A DNA stretch of 64,000 nucleotides from Arenibacter sp. 6A1 (GTDB lineage Bacteria > Bacteroidota > Bacteroidia > Flavobacteriales > Flavobacteriaceae), in assembly GCF_012272855.1 (NCBI RefSeq), contig NZ_JAAXCQ010000022.1, positions 1 through 64,000 on the forward strand, given 5' to 3'. This document shows, piece by piece, positions 8,069-18,200 of the stretch; position 1 is the stretch's first letter; each line of letters starts with the position of its first letter. Under the pieces are notes generated by a model. It worked only from the letters and a program-made list of their open reading frames with translations. It searched no databases and was not told the origin of the DNA. A program made the translations under genes and the position numbers.

Positions 8069-9499
8069 TTATTTCTTGCCCCAAGTTATGATATTTAATC
8101 CTAACTGAAAAGAAGTGTAATGGCTATCTGCTATATTTTCAAAGGCTAGAAGATTATCCACCATCGCGTAAAAATTTACCGGACCTGCCTGTACATTTAG
8201 CCCCAACCCTATATTTGAAAAGGAATATTTATCGATGGTATAGGTGGTCTTTAATGCCAGGGAATTCCCTAATCTACGCAAATAAAAGGCGGTAAGCGCT
8301 GCTTGCGGCCCCCTTGGCCTGTTGATGGCATATAATTGTGCTCCCACTGCGTTTACATATCTCTCGCTACCCCGATAGCTAGCATATCTATAATCGCATC
8401 CACAATAATCACGAGAAGACATTGTCTCTCCAAAGTTATACCGCAGGGATCCATATAGCTTGGTAGGCCGAAAAGAAATATAGTTTTGTTTGCTTTGGTT
8501 AAAAGGGACCAATGCTTCTACCTTATCTACCAATTCCTTCCAAAAGTCAGTCTCCGTTGGGGCAAAGGCATCGGGCAAGATCACTTCGATACCCTCAACA
8601 GTAGCCTTTCCTTTTACGGTATAATTACGAACATTGGTGCTATTATAAATAAAGCCCAAGTCTAAAACACTAGCGGTCATAACAGTTTGCTCATTCAGCT
8701 GATAAGAAAACCCAAAATCGACCCCTAGCCCTAGATTGCCTCCAAAAAATAACCGCTTTGTTAAAATTCCCGATAAACGATCGGGATCTTCATCTATGGC
8801 ACGGTAAATCTCTTCTATTCCCGAAGATCTAAACTCCATATCGGCATCTATGGTATTTGCCAGAAGATTATTTTCCCCCTCCTCTGTGACATAATAACCA
8901 CGGTTTTTAGTGCTGTTAAAATTCACAGCACCAGAATATATTTTGGCTCGTCCTCCAACGGTCAGTTCCCTATTGATCTTTTTATTGATCCCAAAATGAT
9001 AAACATTCAGTATTTCACCACGCGTTTTAAGGTGCCCTAAATTAAATTCCTTTCCGATATAATCTGCATTACCTTCGAAACCTAGTATCGCATAATCCTT
9101 AAACCAATACCCAATAGCATCCCCTTCATTATAAATTCCGAAGGAATAAAAATTGGTTGGGTTCCTCCCCCTAAAGCCTCCGCTCAACAGTTCAACCTGA
9201 TAGGTGCCGCTAAGGTCATCGCCACTACCCATTCCTTCGATCAAACGGTCCCGAACCTTGTCGTTAATATCTAAACCATCATCGGCAAAAATATCGTTTA
9301 CGGTCACCCCACTAGAGCCATTTTGATAAGAAATTCCGGATAGCCCAGGGATACCGGCATACCATTGAAAATCTGTCTGCATTCCCGGATTAAGCATCAG
9401 GGCTTGCGGAATATCGGTAAAATCATACAGGAGTTCTTTGTTTTGGGCATTCACAAAACTGCAGCACAACAAAGCAAAAAATAAAATTAATCTATACAT
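8069..9499 (-). CDS. Outer membrane beta-barrel protein, DUF5723-like
   Basis: 476 residues. A signal peptide (MYRLILFFALLCCSFVNAQ) is followed by a sequence with alternating beta-strand patterns ending in NIITWGKK. The early segment DIPQALMLNPGMQTDFQWYAGIPGLSGI is typical of the flavobacterial DUF5723 family, whose members look like FadL/PorV-type barrels. Strand-like segments include YYSFGIYNEGD, KTRGEILNVYHFGI and KLYGSLRYNFGE. The function is not known. The preceding lipoprotein gene (9502-10053) ends 2 bases before this start, so they are co-transcribed and perhaps work together at the outer membrane. Confidence 0.75.
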   Translation of the reverse strand: MYRLILFFALLCCSFVNAQNKELLYDFTDIPQALMLNPGMQTDFQWYAGIPGLSGISYQNGSSGVTVNDIFADDGLDINDKVRDRLIEGMGSGDDLSGTYQVELLSGGFRGRNPTNFYSFGIYNEGDAIGYWFKDYAILGFEGNADYIGKEFNLGHLKTRGEILNVYHFGINKKINRELTVGGRAKIYSGAVNFNSTKNRGYYVTEEGENNLLANTIDADMEFRSSGIEEIYRAIDEDPDRLSGILTKRLFFGGNLGLGVDFGFSYQLNEQTVMTASVLDLGFIYNSTNVRNYTVKGKATVEGIEVILPDAFAPTETDFWKELVDKVEALVPFNQSKQNYISFRPTKLYGSLRYNFGETMSSRDYCGCDYRYASYRGSERYVNAVGAQLYAINRPRGPQAALTAFYLRRLGNSLALKTTYTIDKYSFSNIGLGLNVQAGPVNFYAMVDNLLAFENIADSHYTSFQLGLNIITWGKK

Positions 9500-9501
9500 T
9501 C

Positions 9502-10053
9502 TTATTTTAATCGAATCTTGAATTCCGCACTGGATTTCAAAATAATTTTAGGATCATCCAAGGTAGACTGGGAAGCATTGTCACCCCGATTAATTACACT
9601 TAGTCTGATACTCGAAATATTTCTTATGATTCTTTGGGTGTCCGCTTGGTTATACTCTACGGTATCATCCAAAACGATTGGTTCATTGATTGCAGGGCCT
9701 ACGGACAAATCAGCACTATCTAAAATAATACCGTTTTCATCTAAATACGTAACCATAATATCTAAAGACTTAGAGGTAGTGTTTACAACTTGGTAGGTAA
9801 TACTGCCTTCAATAACCCTATCGGCTATAAAATCTTCATTAAAAGCATCAAAATTGTAGTCTTCACTAAAACCAAATACTCCTGGAGGGAGGTTGTTTAT
9901 GGCCGTTTCTGAAACTTCATAGTACAAAAGGCTAGCCGGCACCGTTGGAGTAATTTCCAAATCTTGATACTGATCAAAATCCTGACGTTCTACACATGAT
10001 ACCCCTGTTGCCATTAGGGCTAATATCATTGCTATTTTTAAAATCCTTTTCAT
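9502..10053 (-). CDS. Putative lipoprotein of unknown function
   Basis: 183 residues from the ATG at 10053 (a TTG two codons upstream is unlikely). The signal peptide ends in a lipobox (ATGVSC, Cys at about 20). The mature part is acidic and beta-rich, with segments such as IEGSITYQVVNTTSKSLDIMVTYLDENG that resemble a single immunoglobulin-like sandwich. No named family recognised. Directly upstream of the DUF5723-like barrel gene, which suggests an operon and a shared envelope role. Confidence 0.75.
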   Translation of the reverse strand: MKRILKIAMILALMATGVSCVERQDFDQYQDLEITPTVPASLLYYEVSETAINNLPPGVFGFSEDYNFDAFNEDFIADRVIEGSITYQVVNTTSKSLDIMVTYLDENGIILDSADLSVGPAINEPIVLDDTVEYNQADTQRIIRNISSIRLSVINRGDNASQSTLDDPKIILKSSAEFKIRLK

Positions 10054-10128
10054 CCTCAATAAATATAAGTAGCCAACCCTAAACTAGTAAATAGGAATTA
10101 CGCTAACTGTCTGTTACAAAGTATAACC

Positions 10129-10818
10129 TTATAAATAGGTTTTTATTTCCTCCAGATCGTGTATAATATCGCAATATCCATGAGCAGGTTCTTTGTGGGC
10201 ATTAAAGTGAAGGGTATGAAACCCCACCGCCTTGGCTCCTAAAATATCCGCTTCTATACTATCCCCTATCATCATAGATCTTTCGGGGAGGGTATTTGCT
10301 CTTTGTAAGGCTAATTGAAAAATTACCGGATCGGGTTTCTTTACTCCCGCCATTTCCGAATTTACAACCTGCCCAAAAAAGCTATCAATATTGGCATTAC
10401 GCAACTTTTTATCCTGAACCTCTTGAAAGCCATTGGTAATAATATGAAGCTTGTAGGAAGGTTTTAGATAATTTAAAATTTCCATCGTATTAGGAAAAAG
10501 ATGGTTATAGGTCGATAAATATTCTATATACTGATCAGACAATCGATATATAAGCTCATCGGACACTGAATATCCCAAGCGCACAAAGGTAGTTTTTAAT
10601 CTTTGATATCGCAGTTCCTCCTTTGTTATTTTTCCTTCTCTGAACAATTTCCAAAAATCCATATTTAGCGGCACATACACCTTAAGAAAATCGTCCAAGG
10701 CAATTTGCACGAAATTTTCCGCTAGAATTTTCTCGAAGGTCAAAGCCGAATTCTTTTCAAAATCCCAAAGGGTATGATCCAAATCAAAAAACACATCGGT
10801 AACTGTTTCTTTATACAT
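10129..10818 (-). CDS. HAD-superfamily noncanonical pyrimidine nucleotidase, YjjG family
   Basis: 229 residues, typical length. HAD motif I DVFFDLDHTLWDFEKNS at about residues 8-24 with both catalytic aspartates, motif II IITNGF, a lysine in GVKKPDPVIF, and motif IV MIGDSIEADILGAKAVG. The DHTLWDFEKNS signature and the C1-type cap are characteristic of YjjG, which dephosphorylates noncanonical pyrimidine nucleotides to keep them out of DNA. The start overlaps the end of the upstream gene by 8 bases, indicating translational coupling. Confidence 0.9.
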   Translation of the reverse strand: MYKETVTDVFFDLDHTLWDFEKNSALTFEKILAENFVQIALDDFLKVYVPLNMDFWKLFREGKITKEELRYQRLKTTFVRLGYSVSDELIYRLSDQYIEYLSTYNHLFPNTMEILNYLKPSYKLHIITNGFQEVQDKKLRNANIDSFFGQVVNSEMAGVKKPDPVIFQLALQRANTLPERSMMIGDSIEADILGAKAVGFHTLHFNAHKEPAHGYCDIIHDLEEIKTYL

Positions 10819-12106
10819 GTACTTTTTCTATTACATTAGCATATAATTCTTTCCATTCTACGGTACCCTCACCTCCTAAAAGTTCATTGGAAAATACCGT
10901 GATAAATTTGCCATTGACCTTTTTCACCTCCTTGTACAGGGAGCTTACAGCCAATAGGGCATCCTCCTTATTTTGGTATTTTAACAAGCCGTAATCGTGC
11001 ACAGAAAAGGGATGTACCTTAATGGGCTGCTGAACCTCCAACGTAATATCATATAAATAAAATGGGGTACAAGTGCCTGCCCTAAACCCTATTTCATGAC
11101 TATACCCCATGGTGTAATCATCCGTAAATCCGGCATCAATCAAATCTCTATATGTTATAGGTACATCTACCCTGTTATACCGTAACCTACAATTATTAAT
11201 AGGTCTATGGATAACATTGGACAAGTTCTTTTTCTCTTGCTGTAACAAGCTTAAATCATTGAAGGAACTATAAGAGCATGACAACGCTACAATATTATAA
11301 TCGGCAACAGATTTAATAAGATGTTTAAACTGATTATTATTTGGGGACACATTCTTGTCGTAGGTAGAATACTCTGCAAACTGAAAAAAGAACATCCCTT
11401 TGATACTATATTTTTTATGGGCATCTAAGAGCTCAAAGAAATTATCATAAGGGTCCTTTTTTACATTTGCCCATACGGCAACCCGTTGAAAAACCCGTTT
11501 TATACGCAAGGACGCCAAATCTAGGAGGAGTCCGCCCAAGCCCCTCACCAATCCTCTATGGGAAAAACTATGGGAGGCAGTTACATCTATTACCGAAATA
11601 TATTGATATGGCTTCAGTTTATAATCTAGTTCCTTAAAGCGCTCCTTTAATTTATCCAGCAACTTATAGGCCCAAATATCGACCACAGGTTTTTGTAAAA
11701 ATTTATTTTGATAGGCCAAACTATCCTTGGGCGAAAACCGCCCATGCATATCTTTTACATGTGGCAAATACTCCTCATAACGGCTCAGCAGGTAAAAACT
11801 GGCAGAAAAAATATCGAAAGGCACACTACTGCGGTCACCAGCGGCAAAAAAACATGGTGTCCCTTCCCAATCCGATACGTGAATTTGTAAATCGTTGATC
11901 CCTTGTTCAAATAGTAAATCATTGCTACGGACAAAGAATTCGTTTTGTAAGGGCTGTTTGGTATAGGTGATTTTTGGCCCGGAATGCTTAATAAAATCCT
12001 CTACCTTGGTAGTATAAGTAATTTCTATCCCTAACACCTTGGTAAATATATGTCGCATAACATACGTAAACCTCGAGGTAATTTTGTGGGTATATATCAA
12101 TAACAT
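10811..12106 (-). CDS. Polysaccharide-deacetylase-like protein (DUF7033 type), probably catalytically inactive
   Basis: 431 residues. The N-terminal domain (MLLIYTHKITSRFTYVMRHIF ... LGIEITYT) and the domain with PFDIFSASFYLLSRYEEY and GFRAGTCTPFYLYDI (residues 340-353) are those of the Bacteroidota polysaccharide deacetylase family with an N-terminal DUF7033. From memory, active relatives carry D-x-D-N at the first motif, HPSY at the second and RQH at the third. Here these positions read SVIDVTASHS (171-180), VALSCSYSS (273-281) and NNCRLRYNR (304-312), so the expected metal-binding histidine is absent. The frame is intact and long, so this looks like a maintained pseudoenzyme rather than a pseudogene. 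Coupled with the YjjG gene downstream. Confidence 0.75.
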   Translation of the reverse strand: MLLIYTHKITSRFTYVMRHIFTKVLGIEITYTTKVEDFIKHSGPKITYTKQPLQNEFFVRSNDLLFEQGINDLQIHVSDWEGTPCFFAAGDRSSVPFDIFSASFYLLSRYEEYLPHVKDMHGRFSPKDSLAYQNKFLQKPVVDIWAYKLLDKLKERFKELDYKLKPYQYISVIDVTASHSFSHRGLVRGLGGLLLDLASLRIKRVFQRVAVWANVKKDPYDNFFELLDAHKKYSIKGMFFFQFAEYSTYDKNVSPNNNQFKHLIKSVADYNIVALSCSYSSFNDLSLLQQEKKNLSNVIHRPINNCRLRYNRVDVPITYRDLIDAGFTDDYTMGYSHEIGFRAGTCTPFYLYDITLEVQQPIKVHPFSVHDYGLLKYQNKEDALLAVSSLYKEVKKVNGKFITVFSNELLGGEGTVEWKELYANVIEKVHV

Positions 12107-12209
12107 AAAACGTTGGCGTCTAAATTATAATATAGGGCAACAACCAAAAGGTTTACAGCCTATGCTCGCTTCTCAATATTGGTGAGCTACCTTGGTTATG
12201 TATTTCTTT

Positions 12210-12908
12210 TTAAAGAATGTGTTCATCTGCAAAGCTAAAATATTCTTTCTGAGTTATGATCAAATGGTCCAATACTTTTATATCCAGAGCCTGGGAAGCT
12301 GTTTTTAGCTTATTGGTAATTTGCTTGTCTGCCACACTGGGCTTTAAGGTTCCCGAAGGATGGTTGTGTGCTAATATTAAACCAACGGCCCCCAATTCTA
12401 GAGCCTGTTTGAGCACCAGGCGAACATCGACCAAGGTTCCTGTAATGCCCCCTTTGCTTAATTGCCCCATTGTAAGTACGGTATTGGCATTGTTCAGATA
12501 AACAACCCAGAATTCTTCATGTGACAAATCGGCTAGCTTTGGATGTAACAATTCAAAAACATGACCACTTTCTGTGATGGATACCACCTTTTTGACCCCA
12601 TTTTTTCTACGCCTTAATCCAATTTCCAAGGCTGCCGCGATGGTCACTGCCTTGGCTTCCCCAATCCCTTTAAACTGCATGAGTTGTTTTACGGACAGTT
12701 TTCCCAAATCGTTAAAATCGTTATTTACCGTTGCCAAAATGCGTTTTGCCAAAGCCACAGCACTCTCATTTCGACTCCCAGAACCAATTAAGATCGCTAT
12801 TAATTCGGCATTAGAAAGGTCTCCCCTGTGTTTTAGCAATAATTTTTCCCTTGGCTTATCATCAGAAGACCAATTTTTAATAGGGATATAGGTTGGTTTT
12901 GGTTGCAT
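12210..12908 (-). CDS. radC: RadC-family JAB/MPN domain protein (DNA repair protein RadC)
   Basis: 232 residues, standard length. N-terminal helix-hairpin-helix-like UPF0758 domain (KPREKLLLKHRGDLSNAELIAILIGSG; MQFKGIGEAKAVTIAAALE) and a C-terminal JAMM metalloprotease-like domain with the motif LAHNHPSGTLKPSVADKQ that holds the zinc ligands His, His and Asp. Despite the name, the function in DNA repair is unproven; it is common in bacteria. Monocistronic, on the minus strand. Confidence 0.94.
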   Translation of the reverse strand: MQPKPTYIPIKNWSSDDKPREKLLLKHRGDLSNAELIAILIGSGSRNESAVALAKRILATVNNDFNDLGKLSVKQLMQFKGIGEAKAVTIAAALEIGLRRRKNGVKKVVSITESGHVFELLHPKLADLSHEEFWVVYLNNANTVLTMGQLSKGGITGTLVDVRLVLKQALELGAVGLILAHNHPSGTLKPSVADKQITNKLKTASQALDIKVLDHLIITQKEYFSFADEHIL

Positions 12909-13093
12909 TATCTAAAGATAATAATAATCGCTTACCCCAACACAATTTGACTTTAAATTACAAAAAACGAAGATAATCCCCTCATTACCAATAATTCTGA
13001 CTTACAATAGGTTTCAAAAAAGCCGATACTACTATAAAAAAGAGACCGTGTTAATAAAAAATGGTTCCATACTCACTAACACAAAAATAATTC

Positions 13094-13309
13094 TTATAAA
13101 TCAGGATTTTTTAAGGCAAGTGTACCACTGCCTTTACAATTAAATGTATCTGTACTTGCGGAATAGGGGTCGTATTCGCTTTTTCAGGGAATAAATTTAC
13201 CACCACTTAGGTCGGTTACAATACTGTCTTGATACTCAAAGTCAGCCTTTAATGTTTCTTGGGCAATTCCTTATCGCTCTAAATCAAAGAATCTATGGCC
13301 TTCCATAGC
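13094..13309 (-). pseudogene. Decayed C-terminal relic of a SusD-family gene
   Basis: Minus-strand translation gives the SusD C-terminal signature MEGHRFFDLER, then a stop where the family has Trp, then GIAQETLKADFEYQD, IVTDLSGGKFIP, another stop, and, after a frame change, a TPIPQVQIHL segment and an ending LALKNPDL followed by a stop, matching the usual IPQ-QID and LKQNPGY endings. At least two stops and one frameshift are needed. Nothing upstream of about 13309 extends the match. No susC relic was seen beside it. The order of four family motifs makes chance unlikely. Confidence 0.75.
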
Positions 13310-13412
13310 TATAAACTAGTGCTATAGGGGTAGTCTATTATTGAAAATATAAAAACACTATATATGGCATTTCTTTCAACATAAGGATGTCGAAAAAATA
13401 AAGGAAGGTATA

Positions 13413-13453
13413 AAAATCAACAGAGCTCCTATGATCGGAGCTCTGTTGATTTT
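13413..13453 (-). terminator. Strong hairpin downstream of mpl
   Basis: A perfect 17-bp inverted repeat (13413-13429 and 13437-13453) with a 7-base loop, 74 bases after the mpl stop codon. The T tract is short on either strand, but position and stem strength fit a terminator. Confidence 0.7.
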
Positions 13454-13526
13454 AAAAAGGACGAGCGAGTAAAATGCTGGCGCTAATAATGGAATTTACT
13501 TTTTACAAAAATTGTTGATAAACGCT

Positions 13527-14888
13527 CTAGTGCGATTCGACCATCTCTTTTACAGCCAATAAATCGAGTCCGCCATAATTACCGGAACTCATTAACAACA
13601 AGGCTGAGTCTGTTATGTTTTGGGAAAATAAAAATTCTTTAAAAGCAGTGGCATCGGTAAAAACTTCTAAGTTTTGTCTCTCAAAAGCAGTCACAATTTG
13701 CGCTTTGGTCACCTCTTGTAATTGTTTGATCTTTACCGACTCTGGAGAATAAAATACGACTGCCATATCTGCGGCATCTAAAGCACCTTGGTATTCCTTT
13801 AAAAATTCTGCATTTAGACTACTATAAGTATGGAGTTCTAAACAGGCTATTATTTTTTTATTTGGATATTGTTCTTTTACGGCACTTGTTGTTGCCGCTA
13901 CCTTACTTGGGGAATGGGCAAAGTCCTTATAGGCAACACTGCTTTTTCCCTCGCCAATTTTTTCCAGTCTTTTAGAAGCCCCTTTAAAACTAGCAATAGC
14001 CTCATAAAAGTCGTCCTCGTCTACTCCCATGTTCTGGCAAATCCACTTTGCCCCCGCCAAATTATTGAGGTTATGTTTGCCAAAAACCTCTATCGGCATA
14101 GGACCCTCTGAAGTTTCCAAGATGGTCTCTCCATTTTCTACCTGATATTCCGGAGTACTATAAGGTAATTTCCTAATAGGGTTTTCGGAAGCCTCCACTA
14201 CCCTTCTTACTTCTGCATCCTCTTCATTATAAGTAATGCTCCCTCCTTTTACAATACTATCAACAAATATTTGGAATTGCTCTACATATCCTTCATACGT
14301 AGGAAACACATTGATATGATCCCATGCAATGCCACTTAGCAAGGCAATATTAGGCTTGTACAAATGAAACTTTGGTCTTCTATCGATAGGAGATGACAAA
14401 TATTCATCGCCTTCTAAAACTATAAAATCATTTTCCTCGGTCAGATGTACCATTCTATCAAACCCATCTAATTGAGCCCCTACCATATAATCTACTTCCC
14501 TACCGTGATAATTTAACACATGCAGAATCATAGATGTTATAGTGGTCTTGCCATGGCTCCCCCCTATTACGACCCTTGTTTTATGTTTTGACTGTTCATA
14601 TAAAAATTCTGGGTAGGAATAAATGGTAAGCCCAAGCTCCTGAGCTCTTAATAACTCGGGATTATCTGCCTTAGCATGCATGCCCAAAATAACAGCATCC
14701 AAATTGGCATTTATTTTCTCGGGAAACCATCCGAAAGATTCCGGAAAAAGCCCTTGGTCTTGTAATCGGGTTTTAGAAGGTTCAAAAATTACGTCGTCAC
14801 TTCCAGAAACGGTATATCCCTTATGGTGCAAAGCTAAGGCTAGGTTGTGCATGGCACTTCCTCCAATGGCAATAAAATGTATGTGCAT
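13527..14888 (-). CDS. mpl: Mpl-type murein peptide ligase (UDP-MurNAc:tripeptide ligase family)
   Basis: 453 residues. Mur ligase fold: N-terminal Rossmann domain (HIHFIAIGGSAMHNLALAL), the ATP-binding loop GGSHGKTTITSMI at about residues 108-120, the central-domain motifs VLEGDEYLSS and LSGIAWDHINVFPTYE, and the C-terminal domain with AYKDFAHSPSKVAAT. The IGGSAMHNLA start (rather than the GIGGIGMSGIA of MurC) and the SxIAWDHINVF motif are typical of Mpl, which joins recycled murein tripeptide to UDP-MurNAc. Cytoplasmic. A MurC-like role cannot be excluded. Transcribed divergently from the alpha-2-macroglobulin gene, another envelope gene. Confidence 0.88.
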   Translation of the reverse strand: MHIHFIAIGGSAMHNLALALHHKGYTVSGSDDVIFEPSKTRLQDQGLFPESFGWFPEKINANLDAVILGMHAKADNPELLRAQELGLTIYSYPEFLYEQSKHKTRVVIGGSHGKTTITSMILHVLNYHGREVDYMVGAQLDGFDRMVHLTEENDFIVLEGDEYLSSPIDRRPKFHLYKPNIALLSGIAWDHINVFPTYEGYVEQFQIFVDSIVKGGSITYNEEDAEVRRVVEASENPIRKLPYSTPEYQVENGETILETSEGPMPIEVFGKHNLNNLAGAKWICQNMGVDEDDFYEAIASFKGASKRLEKIGEGKSSVAYKDFAHSPSKVAATTSAVKEQYPNKKIIACLELHTYSSLNAEFLKEYQGALDAADMAVVFYSPESVKIKQLQEVTKAQIVTAFERQNLEVFTDATAFKEFLFSQNITDSALLLMSSGNYGGLDLLAVKEMVESH

Positions 14889-15234
14889 TTACAAAAAATT
14901 ATGCCGTAAAGATAAGGATTGTCATCACCTTATGAAATTTTACAACCTGGTTTTATCCGTGTTCTTCTTACCTATTTAACGCTTCAACAATAGAAACTTC
15001 ACACTTCCTAAAATGATAAGCTATCTAACAACAATCCCGTATAGGCAATAAATATATTTTAAATAAAATATGAACAGCCGATTTACAGCTACAGCTACTA
15101 AAGGTAAACCATCATAAAAAAAAGCTATAAAAGCATACTGTAAACCCTTAACTTTCTTATTTATTTTACCAAGGAACCAAGCTTGGTATCTTTTTTGCAT
15201 CTATGCTACTTTAGAAAGATTCATACCTATTCTT
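14889..15234. other. Divergent intergenic region between mpl and the alpha-2-macroglobulin gene
   Basis: 346 bases, AT-rich, no ORF. It must contain promoters for both genes, but no clear TTG/TAnnTTTG pair was found. The only structured element is the hairpin with T run at 15167-15194. Confidence 0.6.
15167..15194 (+). terminator. Terminator-like hairpin 40 bases upstream of the alpha-2-macroglobulin gene
   Basis: TACCAAG (15167-15173) pairs with CTTGGTA (15182-15188), overlapping the 12-bp palindrome ACCAAGCTTGGT (15176-15187), and is followed by TCTTTTTT. No plus-strand gene ends upstream, so it may be a leader attenuator or end an unseen short RNA. Confidence 0.45.
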
Positions 15235-18200
15235 ATGAGAAACCTTACCATCCTTATTACCGTCTTACTTTTTTCCCATTGGGGACAATCACAATCTAAA
15301 GCGCCTACTTATGCAGTGCTATGGGAGCAGGTACAAACTTTAGAAAAAGAGGCCATGACCAAATCGGCTATGGAGGTAGTTACAAAAATCTCCAATAAGG
15401 CCAGAAAAGAACGTAATGCAGTTCAAATTATAAAAGCCTTATTATATAACTCTAAATACATCCTAATTTTGGAAGAGGATGCACAGCTCAACATTATAAA
15501 TAATTTTAAATCGGAAATATCCCAAAGCAGTTTTCCTACTAAAAATATTCTAGAAAGTTATTTAGCGCAAATGTATTGGCAATATTTTCAGGAGAACCGA
15601 TACCGCTTTTACGATAGAACACCTACAGCAACACCTGTTGATAACGATGATTTTAGGACTTGGGACCTGACAACAATTTTTACAGCTATAGGAAGTCATT
15701 TTGATAGTTCCTTGGCTACACCTGATGCACTTCAGCAAGTAGACATTAGAGAATATTTGGAAATATTACATAAAGAAAAGGGATCCGAAATTTATAGACC
15801 TACCTTATTTGACCTTTTGGCACATAATGCAATCGATTTTTATAAGAGTAGCGAAAATAGCATCGCCAGGCCTGCCGATAAATTTGAAATTGACAATCCC
15901 GAGTATTTAAGTGAATTCTCCAAGTTTTCAACCTTTAATTTTACATCTGACGACAATACCTCTCAACAATTAAAGGCTTTATTAGCCTACCAACAACTGA
16001 TAAAAGCTCATCAAAACGACGCCCTACCTTTTGCTCTGGTGGATATTGATATAGAACGATTAAAATTTATCCGTGACAATGCTATTTTTGAGAAGAAGGA
16101 CCAGTATTACCTGGAGGCCCTACAACATGCTGCCCAATTATATAAGAACCAAGAAGCAGAAAGTTTCTATACTTTTGAAATTGCGCTCTTGTACCATCAG
16201 CTAGCAGAAAATTATATTCCAGGCACACAAGAAGAGCATCAATGGAAGCGAAAAAAGGCCCTAGAAATTTGCGAAACAGCCTTAAAAAAGTATCCAAAGG
16301 GTAAAACAGCAGAAAAATTCAGCCATTTACGCGCATTAATTTTATCTCAAGAACTTCAAATTACAACCGAAAAACACCTTCCTATTAACCGTACAGCCCG
16401 CCTATTGGTAAATTATAAAAATCATGACAACCTAAAATTTACCGCTTATCAAATTTCCCAAAAAGAACTTACAGCACTCCAAAACATTTACCCATTAGAA
16501 AATCAATTGCCTTTTATAGAAAAATTAAAGGTTGCTACCACCTGGGAGGCCAGATTAAAAAATGAAGGAGACTATATACCTCATAAAACGGAAGTGCTAT
16601 TGCCTTCTTTAAATCAGGGGAACTACATTGTTTTAGCAACCCCTGTAGACAACGATGATAAAAAAAGTTTTGCTTTTAGCCCTGTCCAAGTAACCGATCT
16701 AGCCTTTATAGAGACTAAATCTCCCACGCATCACTTCTATCAAGTTGTAGACAGAAACAACGGAAAGCCGTTAAGTGGAGCAAAAGTAAGCTTTACCTAC
16801 CAGACAGATACTAGGGCCCCATTCTTAAAAAAGTCTTTTGTTGCCGATGAAACCGGTATGGTTATCCTACCCTTAACCAAGGAACGATGGTTAAACACCA
16901 CGACTAAAATCGAATATCACGGCGATACGGCATATTTTGGAAAATACAGCCTCTACCCCCGAAATAATTACGACGATTATGAGCATAGTAAACACACTAC
17001 TTTCCTATTTACAGATCGGAGTATTTATCGCCCAGGGCAGCCCGTTTTTTTTAAGGGAATAGCCGTTTCACAGAAAGGACACACATCCTCCTTAATCACC
17101 AATACCCTTGTCAAAGCCCATTTACGCGATGTCAATGGCCAGGAAATAGCTGCCCAGGAATTTAAAACCAATGAATTTGGTTCCTTTGACGGCGAATTTA
17201 TAATTCCCAACAATGGTCTTACAGGAACTTTTTCGATTGCCAGTACATCCGAAGATATAGCTCTGTCCGGAATCACTTCTTTTTCCGTAGAAGAATACAA
17301 GCGTCCAAAATTTAAAACCTCCTTTGATCCCATTACCGATACCTTTAGCGTACATGATAGTATAGAAGTAAAAGGTACTGCCTTAGCCTATTCTGGAAGT
17401 GCGATCAGCGATGCAACAGTACGTTATAGGGTACGCAGGCTCGTCAATTTTCCAAGATGGTTCTATTGGTTCCGCCCGAATTACGGCAGCTCCCCCCAAG
17501 AAATCGCGCATGGCGAAACAAAAACCGATGCTTTAGGCTTCTTCAACATTCCTTTTGTAGCCATTCCTGATAGTAATGTTTCCAAGGATGACCTCCCTAT
17601 TTTCCTATTTGAAGTTACTGCGGAGGTGACCGATATTAATGGGGAAACCCAAAGTAGCACCACCACCATAAAGGTTGGTTACCATGCGTTATTGGCGAAT
17701 ATAGAGACAGCCCCATTTTTGGATAAAAACAAAAAGAACAATCTTGTAAACATAAGAACTAGCAACCTAAACGGACAGCCAGTACCCGCACAAGGAACCC
17801 TAAAAATCTATAAGCTCAAAGGTCCGGAATATGTTCTGCGACCAAGACCATGGGAAGCACCAGAGTACAAATTGGGAACTAAGGAAGAGTTTAAAAAAAT
17901 ATTCCCCCACGATGCCTACGACAAGGAGTCCGACCCTAACACATGGGAAAAATCGACCCTAGCCTACGAAACCAATTTTAATACCGGAAAGACCGGTGAA
18001 ATTAAGTTGGGAAAAATAAAAAACTGGACTTCTGGGGTGTACCAAATAGAATTAGAAACCACTGATGCTTTTGGACAAAAGGTAAAAGACATGGCCAAGA
18101 TTACCGTCCATGGATCTAATGACAAGCAAGTAACTGATCAAAAGCTCTTTGAAATAAAAACAGATCAGCACACCTATGCCCCTGGAGAAAATGCTACCCT

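Larger units (their letters stand above)
12909..13526. other. Non-coding interval between radC and mpl
   Basis: About 620 bases. It holds the SusD relic (13094-13309) and the mpl terminator hairpin (13413-13453). The rest (12909-13093 and 13310-13412) is AT-rich with no ORF or RNA that I recognise. Confidence 0.75.

Noticed and set aside
13021-13093. A terminator for the SusD relic
   Set aside because: Only one half of a possible hairpin arm is visible; the pairing partner is missing.
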